A stretch of 64,000 bases of DNA from Roseateles noduli (GTDB taxonomy: Bacteria > Pseudomonadota > Gammaproteobacteria > Burkholderiales > Burkholderiaceae_C). Below, piece after piece: positions 55,401-62,422 of this stretch (the stretch's first letter is position 1; each line of letters opens with the position of its first letter). The position numbers and the translations under genes are program-made. The notes under the pieces were generated by a model. It did no database searches. It was not told the origin of the DNA and worked only from the letters and a program-made list of their open reading frames with translations. The stretch lies in contig NIOE01000018.1 in assembly GCA_002205125.1 (NCBI GenBank), forward strand, positions 62,001-126,000. Direction: 5' to 3'.

Positions 55401-55896
55401 GGACGCGGTGCTGATGGACCTGGCGATGCCCGGCATCGACGGCTGGGAAACGATCCGTCGGCTGCGGCGCATGCTCGGCGATCTCGGCGTGAACGCGCCG
55501 GCGGTGGCGGTGGTCTCGGCGAACGCGTTCGAACGCGGCCAGGACAACGACGCCGGCATCGCGGCGCGCGACTTCATCTTGAAGCCGGTGCGGCACGAGC
55601 TGCTGCTGGACTGGCTGTCCGAGCAGCTGTCGCTGTCCTGGCGCGTCGGCCCCGAACGCGCGTCACCCGATCCGCAGCCGGCCGCGCCGGTCGAGACGCC
55701 GCCGGCCGATCGCCTGACCGGACTGCGGGAAGCGCTGCAACTCGGCTACTACCGCGGCGTGCTGCAGCAGCTCGACGCGATCGAGGCGGCCGACGCCGTG
55801 TGGCAACCCTTCTGCGAGGCCCAACGCGCGCTCGCGCGGCAGTTCCAGTTTGAAGCGATGCTGCGCGCCCTCGCGCGCAGCGAGAACCCGGCGTGA
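52411..55896 (+). CDS. NCS1-type permease fused to hybrid histidine kinase (transporter-sensor)
   Basis: 1161 residues. Residues about 40-505 are an NCS1-like purine/cytosine/hydantoin permease with roughly a dozen helices (ITQMGEQADYLRFMP; NVTNAYAGSLAWSNFFSRL). A Cys/His cluster follows: C512, C515, H526, C527, C535, C538, C539, C545, C549, H552. Two more helices (about 580-660) and a coiled linker lead to HisKA (ISHELRTPLNS, H713), HATPase_c (NLLGNAIKFT; GPGMD; GLGLTIS) and a receiver domain with D1003 in LMDLAMPG. It probably senses a transported nitrogen compound; the ligand is inference from the ure and urt neighbours. A response regulator gene overlaps its end. Confidence 0.92.
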   Translation: MDAPLPSQDAPQHIIKLRRDYNAWVARETLEDYALRYTPHRFRRWSTWRVANTAFGAASFLILEAVGATLLLQYGWTNAALAIMVTGLIIFLAGLPISVYAARHGVDMDLLTRGAGFGYIGSTLTSLIYASFTFIFFALEAAVMAYALELALDIPPQWGYLICALVVIPLVTHGISAISRLQLWTQPLWLALLVLPFAWVGWLHPGAFDGITTQVGSQSGTAAFDMHAFGAALTVGVALITQMGEQADYLRFMPRQTKENRLRWWAAVLAGGPGWIVLGVLKMLGGALLAYLAVSHAVPAERAVDPNQMYLAAYEYVFPQYGWAVAVTALFVVVSQLKINVTNAYAGSLAWSNFFSRLTHSHPGRVVWVVFNTLIAFMLMSMNVFEALGHVLGLYANIAIAWIMAVVADLVINKPLGLSPPGIEFKRAHLYDVNPVGVGAMALASVLSVAAHLGLMGTLAQAWSAAIAMVTALVTAPLIAWATKGRYYLARPLPEIQAAGFQTEGAEAVRRCVICERDYEGPDMAHCPAYRGPICSLCCTLDARCGDLCKPHASLSAQWTAALRRVLPERSWRYIDTGLGHYLLLMLVLTPLLATLFGLLYHQQLQQLPQLPLIDIAAQDALRASLKAGMLKAFFALLLVAGTVAWWLVLAHQSREVAQEESKRQTQALMREIASHRRTDEALQGARLQAERAQAAAEAANQAKSRYISTISHELRTPLNSILGYAQLMAADASLPPQRRQAVQVIKRGGEHLMQLIDGTLDIARIEAGRLSLEPAPVRFDELLRELADMFEPQAATKGLSFRFEPQGTLPEWVRADEQRLRQILINLLGNAIKFTTEGEVTLRVRHGREMATLEIADTGPGMDAAELARIFEPFARGSSGAGGAPGAGLGLTISKMLTALMGGEMSATSEPGRGSIFRVRLFLPELHGRIWDTPRMRRAAKERLGLDGVSPRVLVVDNESDDRQLLIELLEPLGFTVRDASSGHDALDLVAAGWVPDAVLMDLAMPGIDGWETIRRLRRMLGDLGVNAPAVAVVSANAFERGQDNDAGIAARDFILKPVRHELLLDWLSEQLSLSWRVGPERASPDPQPAAPVETPPADRLTGLREALQLGYYRGVLQQLDAIEAADAVWQPFCEAQRALARQFQFEAMLRALARSENPA

Positions 55897-56957
55897 TCAT
55901 GAACTCTCCCCTCCCCTCCGCCGTGGCCGCGCTGCTGGACCAGCAGCAAGGCGATCGCGTCCTGATGGTGGACGACGTGCCCGACAACCTGTCGCTGCTG
56001 CACGATGCGCTCGACGAGCACGGCTACATCGTGCTGGCCGCGACCAGCGGCGAGGCCGCGCTGGCCTGCGTGCAGCAGGGGCGTCCCGACATCGTGCTGC
56101 TGGACGCGATGATGCCGGGCATGGACGGTTTCGAGGTCGCGCGGCGGCTGAAGGCGGATCCGTCGACGGCGCACATCCCGATCATCTTCATGACGGGGCT
56201 GACCGAGACCGAGCACCTGGTCGCCGCGCTGCAGGCCGGCGGCGTCGACTATGTGACCAAGCCGCTGGACCCGCGCGCGGTGCTGGCGCGCATGCAGGTC
56301 CACCTGCAGGGCGCGCGGCAGGCGCGGCAGACGCGCCAGGCGCTGGACGCCTTCGGCTACGCGAGCATCGCGGTCCGTGCGTCCTCGGGCCGGCTGCTGT
56401 GGCAGACGCCGCTGGCGCGTGAGCTGCTGCAGCTCTACTACGGCACGATCGCGCCGCAGACGCCGGCGCCGGTGCTGGCGTGGCTGCGCAAGACGCTCGA
56501 CGAGATGGCGGCCCATTCCCCCGCGGACGGCATGCCGCCGCAGGAACCGGCCCGCCTGTGCGCCGAGCTCGGCGCACGGCGGCTGAGCTTCCGGCTGCAC
56601 CACTGCATCGGCGAGGAGACGTCCGGCGGAGGGGCCGCGGCGGGCCCGTCGGGCCCGGCGGTGGGCGCTGCTGCCGGCGGCGACTGGCTGATCGTGATGC
56701 GCGAGGTCTCGGACGTCGCGGTGATCCGCTCGCTGGGACTGGCCTTCAGCCTGACGGCGCGCGAGGCCGAAGTCCTCTACTGGGTCGTGAAGGGCAAGAT
56801 CAACCGCGACATCGGCGAGATCCTCGGCGCCAGCCCGGCGACGGTGAAGAAGCACCTGGAGCGCATCCACGCCAAGCTCGGCGTGGAGACCCGCACGGCG
56901 GCGGCGTCGATGGCGCTCACGCGGGTGAGGGAGATGCATCCGCAGTGGGAGGTGTGA
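55893..56957 (+). CDS. response regulator (receiver + LuxR-type HTH)
   Basis: 354 residues. N-terminal receiver with phosphoacceptor D71 in VLLDAMMPGMDGF and the late lysine in DYVTKPLDP. A middle region of about 130 residues with a glycine/alanine-rich stretch (SGGGAAAGPSGPAVG) leads to a GerE/LuxR HTH (LTAREAEVLYWVVKGKINRD; SPATVKKHLERIHAKLG). A GTG at 55893 overlaps the kinase stop as GTGA and has GAGAA at good spacing; ATG 55899 is the alternative. Likely partner of the permease-kinase, controlling ure, urt or both. Confidence 0.9.
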   Translation: MIMNSPLPSAVAALLDQQQGDRVLMVDDVPDNLSLLHDALDEHGYIVLAATSGEAALACVQQGRPDIVLLDAMMPGMDGFEVARRLKADPSTAHIPIIFMTGLTETEHLVAALQAGGVDYVTKPLDPRAVLARMQVHLQGARQARQTRQALDAFGYASIAVRASSGRLLWQTPLARELLQLYYGTIAPQTPAPVLAWLRKTLDEMAAHSPADGMPPQEPARLCAELGARRLSFRLHHCIGEETSGGGAAAGPSGPAVGAAAGGDWLIVMREVSDVAVIRSLGLAFSLTAREAEVLYWVVKGKINRDIGEILGASPATVKKHLERIHAKLGVETRTAAASMALTRVREMHPQWEV

Positions 56958-57097
56958 CGAAGGTCGTGGGGAACCGGTTGGCGTGATCGGCTGGGTTGAT
57001 CGTCTGGCGCGATCGGATGACAGGCTGGCGGGATCGGATTGGCGCGTGGGTCGCCGCTCGCGGACCATGGCGGCACGTCAACCTCCCGTCCCTCGAC

Positions 57098-57919
57098 ATG
57101 CGTCCCCAACAACCACCCGTCGCCCTCGTCACCGGCGCTTCCTCCGGCATGGGCAAGGACTTCGCCCTGCGCCTGATCGCGGAGGGCTACCTGGTCTACG
57201 CCACCGCCCGCCGGTTCGACCGCCTTGAAGCGGTCCGCGCGGCCGGCGGCCGGACGCTGACCATGGACGTGACCGTCGACGACTCGATGTCGTCCGCAGT
57301 CGAACGGATCCTCGCGGAGCAGGGCCGCATCGACGTCCTCATCAACAACGCCGGCTACGGCCAGTACGGCGCGCTCGAAGACGTGCCGCTGGCCGAAGGC
57401 CGCCGGCAGATGGAGACCAACCTGTTCGGCGCGGCGCGGCTGGTCCAGCTCTGCCTGCCGGCGATGCGCGCGCAGGGCCGTGGGAAGATCATCAACATCT
57501 CGTCGATAGGCGGCAAGCTCGCCTCACCGATGGGCGGCTGGTACCACGCCTCGAAGTTCGCGCTCGAAGGCTACTCCGACGCGCTGCGCAACGAGGTGGC
57601 ACAGTTCGGCATCGACGTCGTCGTCATCCAGCCCGGCGGTGTCGCCTCGGAATGGGCCGGCATCGCTTCGGAAGAAGCGCTGCGGCACTCCGGCACCGGC
57701 GCCTATGCCGGGCTGGCCAACAAGTTCAACGACCTGCAGAAGCAGATCACCAACAACCCCGGACCCAAGGTGATCAGCGATCTGGTGATCAAGGCGCTCA
57801 AGGCGAAACGCCCGAAGGCGCGATACCACGGCGGCTTCCTCGCCGCACCGATGCTCTTGCTGCGCTATGTCCTGTCCGACCGGCTCTTCGACCGCATGAT
57901 CAGGATGGCAATGCGATGA
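57098..57919 (+). CDS. short-chain dehydrogenase/reductase
   Basis: 273 residues. VTGASSGMGKDFALRLI, LINNAGYGQYGALEDVP, INISSIGGKLASPMGGWYHASKFALEG (NxxS and YxxxK, in order) and VIQPGGVASEW are typical of the oxidoreductases similar to YkvO/17-beta-HSD-like SDRs. Start at 57098 is chosen since the upstream 34 codons are Trp/Arg-rich and unlike the family. Substrate unknown. Its stop is the first link of a chain of ATGA-overlapping minicistrons reaching the AraC regulator downstream. Confidence 0.88.
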   Translation: MRPQQPPVALVTGASSGMGKDFALRLIAEGYLVYATARRFDRLEAVRAAGGRTLTMDVTVDDSMSSAVERILAEQGRIDVLINNAGYGQYGALEDVPLAEGRRQMETNLFGAARLVQLCLPAMRAQGRGKIINISSIGGKLASPMGGWYHASKFALEGYSDALRNEVAQFGIDVVVIQPGGVASEWAGIASEEALRHSGTGAYAGLANKFNDLQKQITNNPGPKVISDLVIKALKAKRPKARYHGGFLAAPMLLLRYVLSDRLFDRMIRMAMR

Positions 57920-57975
57920 GAGAAATCCGATGAGGAAGACGCGATGAGGCAGGTGCGATGAGGCAGGTGCGATGA
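57916..57975 (+). other. chain of four 5-codon minicistrons in 14-bp repeats
   Basis: From the SDR stop (ATGA at 57916) four short frames follow head to tail, each ending in a TGA that overlaps the next ATG: MREIR (57916-57933), MRKTR (57930-57947), MRQVR (57944-57961) and MRQVR (57958-57975). The last TGA overlaps the AraC ATG at 57972. The DNA is a 14-bp quasi-tandem repeat, ATGAG...CG, whose GAGG also gives each following ATG a Shine-Dalgarno at normal spacing. Whether the peptides matter is unknown; the arrangement would couple SDR and AraC translation. Confidence 0.75.
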
Positions 57976-58973
57976 GAGCGACCCACATCCCGATGGTGGC
58001 GTCCGTGTCGGCGCGGCTGGCGGCGCTCGGCCTCGACGTGGACGTCGTCGCCGCGCGGGCGGGCATTCCGGCGGGATTCAACCGGCGGCCGGGCACCAGC
58101 CTGGACACACGGCAGTTCTTCGCCTTCTGGCACGCGGTCGCGGCGCTGTCGGGCGACCCGCTCATCGGATTGAAGATCGGCGGCGAGGTCGGTCCCTCGC
58201 AGCTGGAGGCCGTCTCGGTGGCGGCGCTGCACTCGGCGACCTTCGGCGACGCGCTGGCCAGGCTGGCGCGCTACAAGGGCCTGTGCTGTCCTGAAGAAGT
58301 GCGCGTCGAGCGCGATGGCGAGGGCGATCTGGCTCGCCTGAGCTTCCACTGGATCCTGGCGAAGGAGCCCTGCCCTCAGATCATCAGCGATGCGGCCTTC
58401 GCGGCGGCGCACGCGCTGGCGCGCGTGGGCACCGGCCGGACGGTCGTGCCACGCCGTTTGGAACTCGTCAGAGCGCCTCCAGACACGGCAGCCTACGCGA
58501 CGTACTTCGGTTGCGAGGTGCGCACCGGCTGCGTCGGCGACGCGCTGGTCTATGACGCGGCGGCGCTGGAGCTCCCCTTCGTCACGCGCAACGAGGACCT
58601 GCTCGCGGTGCTCGTGCCGGCGCTCGACGCGCAGCTCGACGCGATGGGCGAGCCCGACATCGAGGCGCAGGCCCGCTCGGTGCTGATGAAGATGATGCGA
58701 GGCGACCGTCCCACCATCGACACCCTCGCGCGGGAGCTCAACATGAGCGCCCGCTCGCTGCAGCGTCGGCTCGGCGAGGCCGGCACCAGCTACCAGACGG
58801 TGCTGGATCACGTCCGCCTCGAAACCGCGCGACGCCTGCTCGCGGACACCGCGTTCACGCCCGGCGAGATCGCTTTCTTCCTCGGCTTCGAAGAGGCCAA
58901 TTCGTTCCAGCGCGCGTTCCGGCGGTGGGAGGGAAGGACGCCGGCGCAGTGGCGGGAGCAGTTGGGCGCCTGA
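57972..58973 (+). CDS. AraC-family regulator with Arabinose_bd N-domain (OruR/ArgR type)
   Basis: 333 residues. N-terminal arabinose-binding-like domain (ARAGIPAGFNRRPGTSLDTRQFFAFW; DPLIGLKIG) and C-terminal HTH (DTLARELNMSARSLQRRLGEAGTSYQ; GEIAFFLGFEEANSFQRAFRRWEGRTPAQWR, quoted in part). Such regulators are usually next to the dehydrogenase or catabolic gene they control; here the SDR lies just upstream on the same strand, coupled by the minicistron chain. Ligand unknown. Confidence 0.88.
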   Translation: MRATHIPMVASVSARLAALGLDVDVVAARAGIPAGFNRRPGTSLDTRQFFAFWHAVAALSGDPLIGLKIGGEVGPSQLEAVSVAALHSATFGDALARLARYKGLCCPEEVRVERDGEGDLARLSFHWILAKEPCPQIISDAAFAAAHALARVGTGRTVVPRRLELVRAPPDTAAYATYFGCEVRTGCVGDALVYDAAALELPFVTRNEDLLAVLVPALDAQLDAMGEPDIEAQARSVLMKMMRGDRPTIDTLARELNMSARSLQRRLGEAGTSYQTVLDHVRLETARRLLADTAFTPGEIAFFLGFEEANSFQRAFRRWEGRTPAQWREQLGA

Positions 58974-59021
58974 CGAGGTCGATCCTTCGGACCTCGACCC
59001 TGTCCGCGACAAGGTTTCCAT

Positions 59022-59044
59022 CATGCAACTAATAATGTTGCATG
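59022..59044. promoter_or_regulatory. operator palindrome over the Rrf2 start codon
   Basis: CATGCAAC-TAATAAT-GTTGCATG: perfect 8-bp arms around a 7-base AT-rich centre. The right arm contains the ATG of the Rrf2-family gene (59042-59044). This size and placement suit autoregulation by the Rrf2 dimer. Confidence 0.7.
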
Positions 59045-59512
59045 AAATCCAACAGCCAGCTGTCCGACGTCCTCCACGTGCTGCTGCACATGGCCGAGGG
59101 CGACGGGCCGTCGACGTCCGAGGCACTCGCCGCCGCAATGCAGACCCACCCCGTCGTGCTGCGCCGCCTGATGGGCGGCCTGCGCGAGGCGGGTTTCGTC
59201 GCCTCCGCGAAGGGCCACGGCGGCGGCTGGGTGCTGTCCTGTCCGCTGGAGCGCATCACCCTGCGCGACGTGCATGAGGCGCTCGGCGGTCCGTCGCTGG
59301 TGTCCCTCGGCTTCCGCGAGGAACACCCGGAGTGCCTCGTCGCCCGCGCCGTCAACGACGCGCTCGGCACCGCCGTGCAGGAAGCCGAGGCCCTCCTGCT
59401 GAAGCGGCTGGGCGCGGTGACCCTCGCCACGCTGTCCCGCGACTTCCACCAGCGCATGGTCGAACTCGGCCACGCGCCCCACCGCCTTGAGGAGCATCAC
59501 CATGAAGATTGA
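59042..59512 (+). CDS. Rrf2-family transcriptional regulator
   Basis: 156 residues. Winged-helix start SDVLHVLLHMAEGDGPSTSEALAAAM, then THPVVLRRLMGGLREAGFV and GGGWVLSCPLERITLRDVHEAL (wing), all typical of Rrf2/YwnA proteins. The three-cysteine Fe-S ligand set of IscR/NsrR is not present (one Cys in HPECLV), so it is of the redox- or ligand-sensing type without a cluster. A palindrome overlaps its start. It overlaps the next gene by 11 bp and very likely controls it. Confidence 0.87.
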   Translation: MKSNSQLSDVLHVLLHMAEGDGPSTSEALAAAMQTHPVVLRRLMGGLREAGFVASAKGHGGGWVLSCPLERITLRDVHEALGGPSLVSLGFREEHPECLVARAVNDALGTAVQEAEALLLKRLGAVTLATLSRDFHQRMVELGHAPHRLEEHHHED

Positions 59513-60395
59513 TTTCGCCGTCATCGGCGGCAGCTACGCCGGCATGGCCGCCGCGCTTCAACTGGCGCGGGCGCGCCGGCAGGTGCTCGTCGTCGACGCG
59601 GGACAGCGACGCAACCAGTGCGTCGACGATCACGACGGCCAGGCGCACGGTTTCCTGACGCAGGACGGCCGCGCGCCCGGCGCGATCGCCGAGGAAGCTC
59701 GTCGTCAGTTGCGGCTCTATCCGACCGTGCAGTGGATGTCCGGGCTCGCCGACGACGGCCGCGTGGCGCCGGATGGCCGGATCGAATTCCGCGTCGGCGA
59801 CGTCGCCGTCAGCGCCGGCCGAGTGATCCTCGCCACCGGCGTGCGCGACGAGCTGCCTCCCGTGCCCGGACTCGCCGAGCGCTGGGGGCGCAGCGTCTTC
59901 CATTGCCCCTACTGCCACGGCTACGAGCTGGACCAGGGTCGGATCGGGATCGTCGCCGCGTCCCCGCTGGCGCAGCACCACGCGATGATGCTGCCGGACT
60001 GGGGCGTGCCCACGCTGTTCCTGAACGGCAACTACGAGCCCAGCGCCGACGACCTCGACGAGTTCGCCCGCCGCGGCACGCGCGTCGAGCCGACGCCGAT
60101 CGTCCGCATCGACGGCTTCGCCGATGTGGTGCTGCGGGACGGCCGGACGCTGACGATGGACGGCCTCTTCACCCAGCCGCGCACGACACCGTCGAGCACG
60201 ATCGCCGCGCAGCTCGGCTGCGCGATGGACGACGGTCCGATGGGCCCGTTCATCAAGGTCGGCCCGATGCAGGACACCAGCGTGCCCAACGTCTTCGCCT
60301 GCGGCGACGCCGCCCGCGCGGCCGGCAGCGTCACGCTCGCCGTGTCCGACGGCGCGATGGCCGGCTTCGGCGCGCACCGCTCGACGATGTTCTGA
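59502..60395 (+). CDS. NAD(P)/FAD-dependent disulfide oxidoreductase, thioredoxin-reductase-like
   Basis: 297 residues. FAD loop FAVIGGSYAGMAAALQLARA, the redox pair in HCPYCHGYE (Cys near residues 134 and 137) and the C-terminal FAD motif VPNVFACGDAARAAG are clear. NADPH-binding GxGxxA is degenerate (GIVAASPLAQHHAMML), as in GliT-like and other low-molecular-weight disulfide reductases or oxidases. It may reduce a small disulfide or an electrophile under Rrf2 control. GAGGAG precedes the ATG at 59502. Convergent with the DUF3395-like gene. Confidence 0.88.
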   Translation: MKIDFAVIGGSYAGMAAALQLARARRQVLVVDAGQRRNQCVDDHDGQAHGFLTQDGRAPGAIAEEARRQLRLYPTVQWMSGLADDGRVAPDGRIEFRVGDVAVSAGRVILATGVRDELPPVPGLAERWGRSVFHCPYCHGYELDQGRIGIVAASPLAQHHAMMLPDWGVPTLFLNGNYEPSADDLDEFARRGTRVEPTPIVRIDGFADVVLRDGRTLTMDGLFTQPRTTPSSTIAAQLGCAMDDGPMGPFIKVGPMQDTSVPNVFACGDAARAAGSVTLAVSDGAMAGFGAHRSTMF

Positions 60396-60398
60396 AAC

Positions 60399-60426
60399 GA
60401 CGAGGGCCCCTCCCGGGGCCCTCGTC
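60399..60426. terminator. bidirectional terminator-like hairpin
   Basis: GACGAGGGCCCC (60399-60410) and GGGGCCCTCGTC (60415-60426): perfect 12-bp stem with a TCCC loop, four bases after the oxidoreductase stop and before the 3' end of the convergent gene. No T-run. Confidence 0.7.
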
Positions 60427-60481
60427 ACTCATTCGCGATCCATCGCGCTCAGCAGGCGCTCAACAGGCGCTCAACTGTCGC

Positions 60482-61546
60482 TCAAGGCAACCGGAGTCGC
60501 TCGCCTTCGCGCGCTTCACGCATCTGTTCCCTGCCGCGGCCCAGCGTGAAGTACACGCGCAGCGTCTTCTCATCGCCGTAGGCCGGGTCGCGACCCGCCA
60601 GGTCATTGTCGACGCGGACGTCCAGCACGCCGCCACGGCTGATGTTGCGCAGGCGGTCCGTCACGTCGACGAAGCGTCCGCCGGCGCCGTAGGTCGCGCG
60701 CACGATGTTCAGCCGCTGGTCCAGTGCGGGACCCTGACCTCCGGGGTTGTAGCCGCCCGGGTTGGTCGGGCTGCCCGGACGGCCGTCCCAGCCGCCGTTC
60801 CAGCCGCCCTGGCCCCAGTCGCCGCGGCCCCAGCCGGTGAACTGGCCGCCGTCGATCCACGAGCCTTCCCGGTAGTCGAAGGTCCGCACCTGGCCGCTGC
60901 GGTCGCGGGCGTAGATGCGCAGCGTCTTCGTGCGGCCCACCGCCGGGTCGTCGCGGAACAGGTCGTTGGTGACGCGCACCTTGGCGTCGCGACGCGCCAG
61001 CTCGCGCAGGCGGCCGGTCACGTCGATGCTGCCCTCCGCCGCGCCGTAGCGCGCGCCCAGGATCGCGTACGCGCCGTCGTCACGACCGCCGCCGCCTTCC
61101 CAGTTGCCGCCGCCGCCCTGGCCCCAGTCGCCGCCGCGCCAGCCGGTGAAGTCGTTGCCGTCGATGACGCTGCCCTCGCGGAATTCGAAGGTGCGGTTGT
61201 CGCCGTTGCGGTTGCGCGCGTAGATGCGCAGCGTCTTCGTCTGGCCGTAGGCCGGATCGTTGCCGAACAGCTCGTTGGTCACACGGACCCGGTCGTCGCG
61301 CCGCGCCAGTTCCCGCAGTGTGCCGGTCACGTCCATGTTGCGCTGCGACGTGCCGTAGCGCGCGTTCAGGATCTGCCACTGGCCGTCGTCGCGCGCCGCC
61401 CAGGCCGAGGTGCCCGTCAGCATCGCCACCAGCAGCATCAGCGTCGCCAGCACCGCCTGGGCCACCCGCGCGATCGCGCGGAGCGGCCGCGGGGCCGTCG
61501 TCGTTCCAGTCATCGCAGTCATTGCAGTCATTGCAGTCATCGTCAT
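60482..61546 (-). CDS. exported protein with three DUF3395-like repeats
   Basis: 354 residues. After a repeat-encoded N-terminus (MTMTAMTAMTAMTG) and a signal sequence (LRAIARVAQAVLATLMLLVAMLTGTSAWA, cut after AWA) come three copies of a module of about 70-80 residues. Each has an ILxARYG start, DVTxxLRELARRD, VRVTNxLFxxDPAxGxxKTLRIYA and a short ending; the third is LNIVRATYGAGGRFVDVT...KTLRVYF. Gly/Trp/Asn-rich linkers (RGGDWGQGGGGNWEGGGG) separate them. The module resembles DUF3395, known at the end of DnaJC11-like proteins and in bacterial exported proteins. Function unknown. The start could be any of five in-frame ATGs. Confidence 0.7.
   Translation of the reverse strand: MTMTAMTAMTAMTGTTTAPRPLRAIARVAQAVLATLMLLVAMLTGTSAWAARDDGQWQILNARYGTSQRNMDVTGTLRELARRDDRVRVTNELFGNDPAYGQTKTLRIYARNRNGDNRTFEFREGSVIDGNDFTGWRGGDWGQGGGGNWEGGGGRDDGAYAILGARYGAAEGSIDVTGRLRELARRDAKVRVTNDLFRDDPAVGRTKTLRIYARDRSGQVRTFDYREGSWIDGGQFTGWGRGDWGQGGWNGGWDGRPGSPTNPGGYNPGGQGPALDQRLNIVRATYGAGGRFVDVTDRLRNISRGGVLDVRVDNDLAGRDPAYGDEKTLRVYFTLGRGREQMREAREGERLRLP
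61511..61546 (-). repeat. 9-bp repeats with reiterated in-frame start codons
   Basis: On the minus strand ATGACTGCA/ATGACTGCG units put ATG codons at 61540, 61531, 61522 and 61513 exactly 9 bp apart, with one more at 61546. Copy-number change would leave the frame intact and only change the number of Met-Thr-Ala units before the signal peptide. Confidence 0.85.
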
Positions 61547-61692
61547 TCGCGGTACCTCCTGGTGCTTTCCTGTTGTTCGGAGTTGTTCTTCAGCCTTCGT
61601 TCCCCGAGGTCACGACCTCGTCCCGGGAAGGGGCAGCATGTTGCATCAACGACATGACGTGTCCGGCGGTGCACGCACACTTCTTAGAGGTG

Positions 61693-62292
61693 TTACGAAC
61701 GGTCACCACCCTCCGCTGCCGTCTCGCCATCGCCAGCCGCCGTCGCATCGACCGCCGGGGCGTACATCACATCCGAGCGCAGCACGTACTTGGTCCCCGC
61801 AGTCACGGGCGCGCCCTCATGCCAGGTGTCATGGATGAAGAGCAGCGCGCTGCCGGTCTCCGGCGTCACGGCGAACTCCCGGAAGCCGGTGTCGCCGCCC
61901 TCGAAGCCGTCGTTGAGGTAGACCAGGAAGGTCAGGCGACTGACGCGACCGTCCTCGCGCCACGGTCCGTCCTTGTGCATCCTGAAGCGCTGCCCCGGCG
62001 AATACCTGTAGAAGCGCAGATCGCGCGGCAGGCCCACCGCGCGCTCCCCGTCGAGCGCCGGCAGCGGCAGCTCGCGCAGCCGCTCCCAGAGACGGGCGAC
62101 CCAGGCGGCATCCGCCACCATCGTCCGCTCGTTGTTGCGGATGCCGGTCAGCAGCTTGGGGCCGGCGTCCATCCGCACGGTGGCCGCGTCGAAGCCGCTG
62201 CGCTCCGCCAGCGCCATCACCTCCGCGCACTCTTCCCGAGACAGGAATCCGGGCACGGTGAACACCCGGTCGTCATGGATCTGGACTTGCAT
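61693..62292 (-). CDS. 2OG-Fe(II) oxygenase, prolyl-4-hydroxylase-like
   Basis: 199 residues. The iron triad is visible: FRMHKDGPWRED (HxD) and DTWHEGAPVTAGTKYVLRSDVMY (distal His, and the Arg/Lys that binds 2-oxoglutarate). FTVPGFLSREECAEVMALAE is the P4H-like N-terminal helix. It hydroxylates a peptide or small-molecule substrate with O2 and 2-oxoglutarate. The C-terminal 20 residues are a variable Ala/Gly/Glu tail. Divergent from urtA, 130 bp between starts. No signal peptide. Confidence 0.87.
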   Translation of the reverse strand: MQVQIHDDRVFTVPGFLSREECAEVMALAERSGFDAATVRMDAGPKLLTGIRNNERTMVADAAWVARLWERLRELPLPALDGERAVGLPRDLRFYRYSPGQRFRMHKDGPWREDGRVSRLTFLVYLNDGFEGGDTGFREFAVTPETGSALLFIHDTWHEGAPVTAGTKYVLRSDVMYAPAVDATAAGDGETAAEGGDRS

Positions 62293-62422
62293 GACCGGCC
62301 ATTCTCACCGCATGTACGCCATGTGCCGTATATGCCCCGCGTCCCCGCCTTCCTAGCATCCGGTCACTTCCTGAAGTCCTGCGAAGTCCGTCGAAGTCTT
62401 CCTTCATCCACCGGAGCTCCCC

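Noticed and set aside
57916..57975. Plain intergenic noise or CRISPR-like repeat
   Set aside because: Units are 14 bp without spacers, so not CRISPR; the strict ATGA linkage across five junctions is unlikely to be chance.
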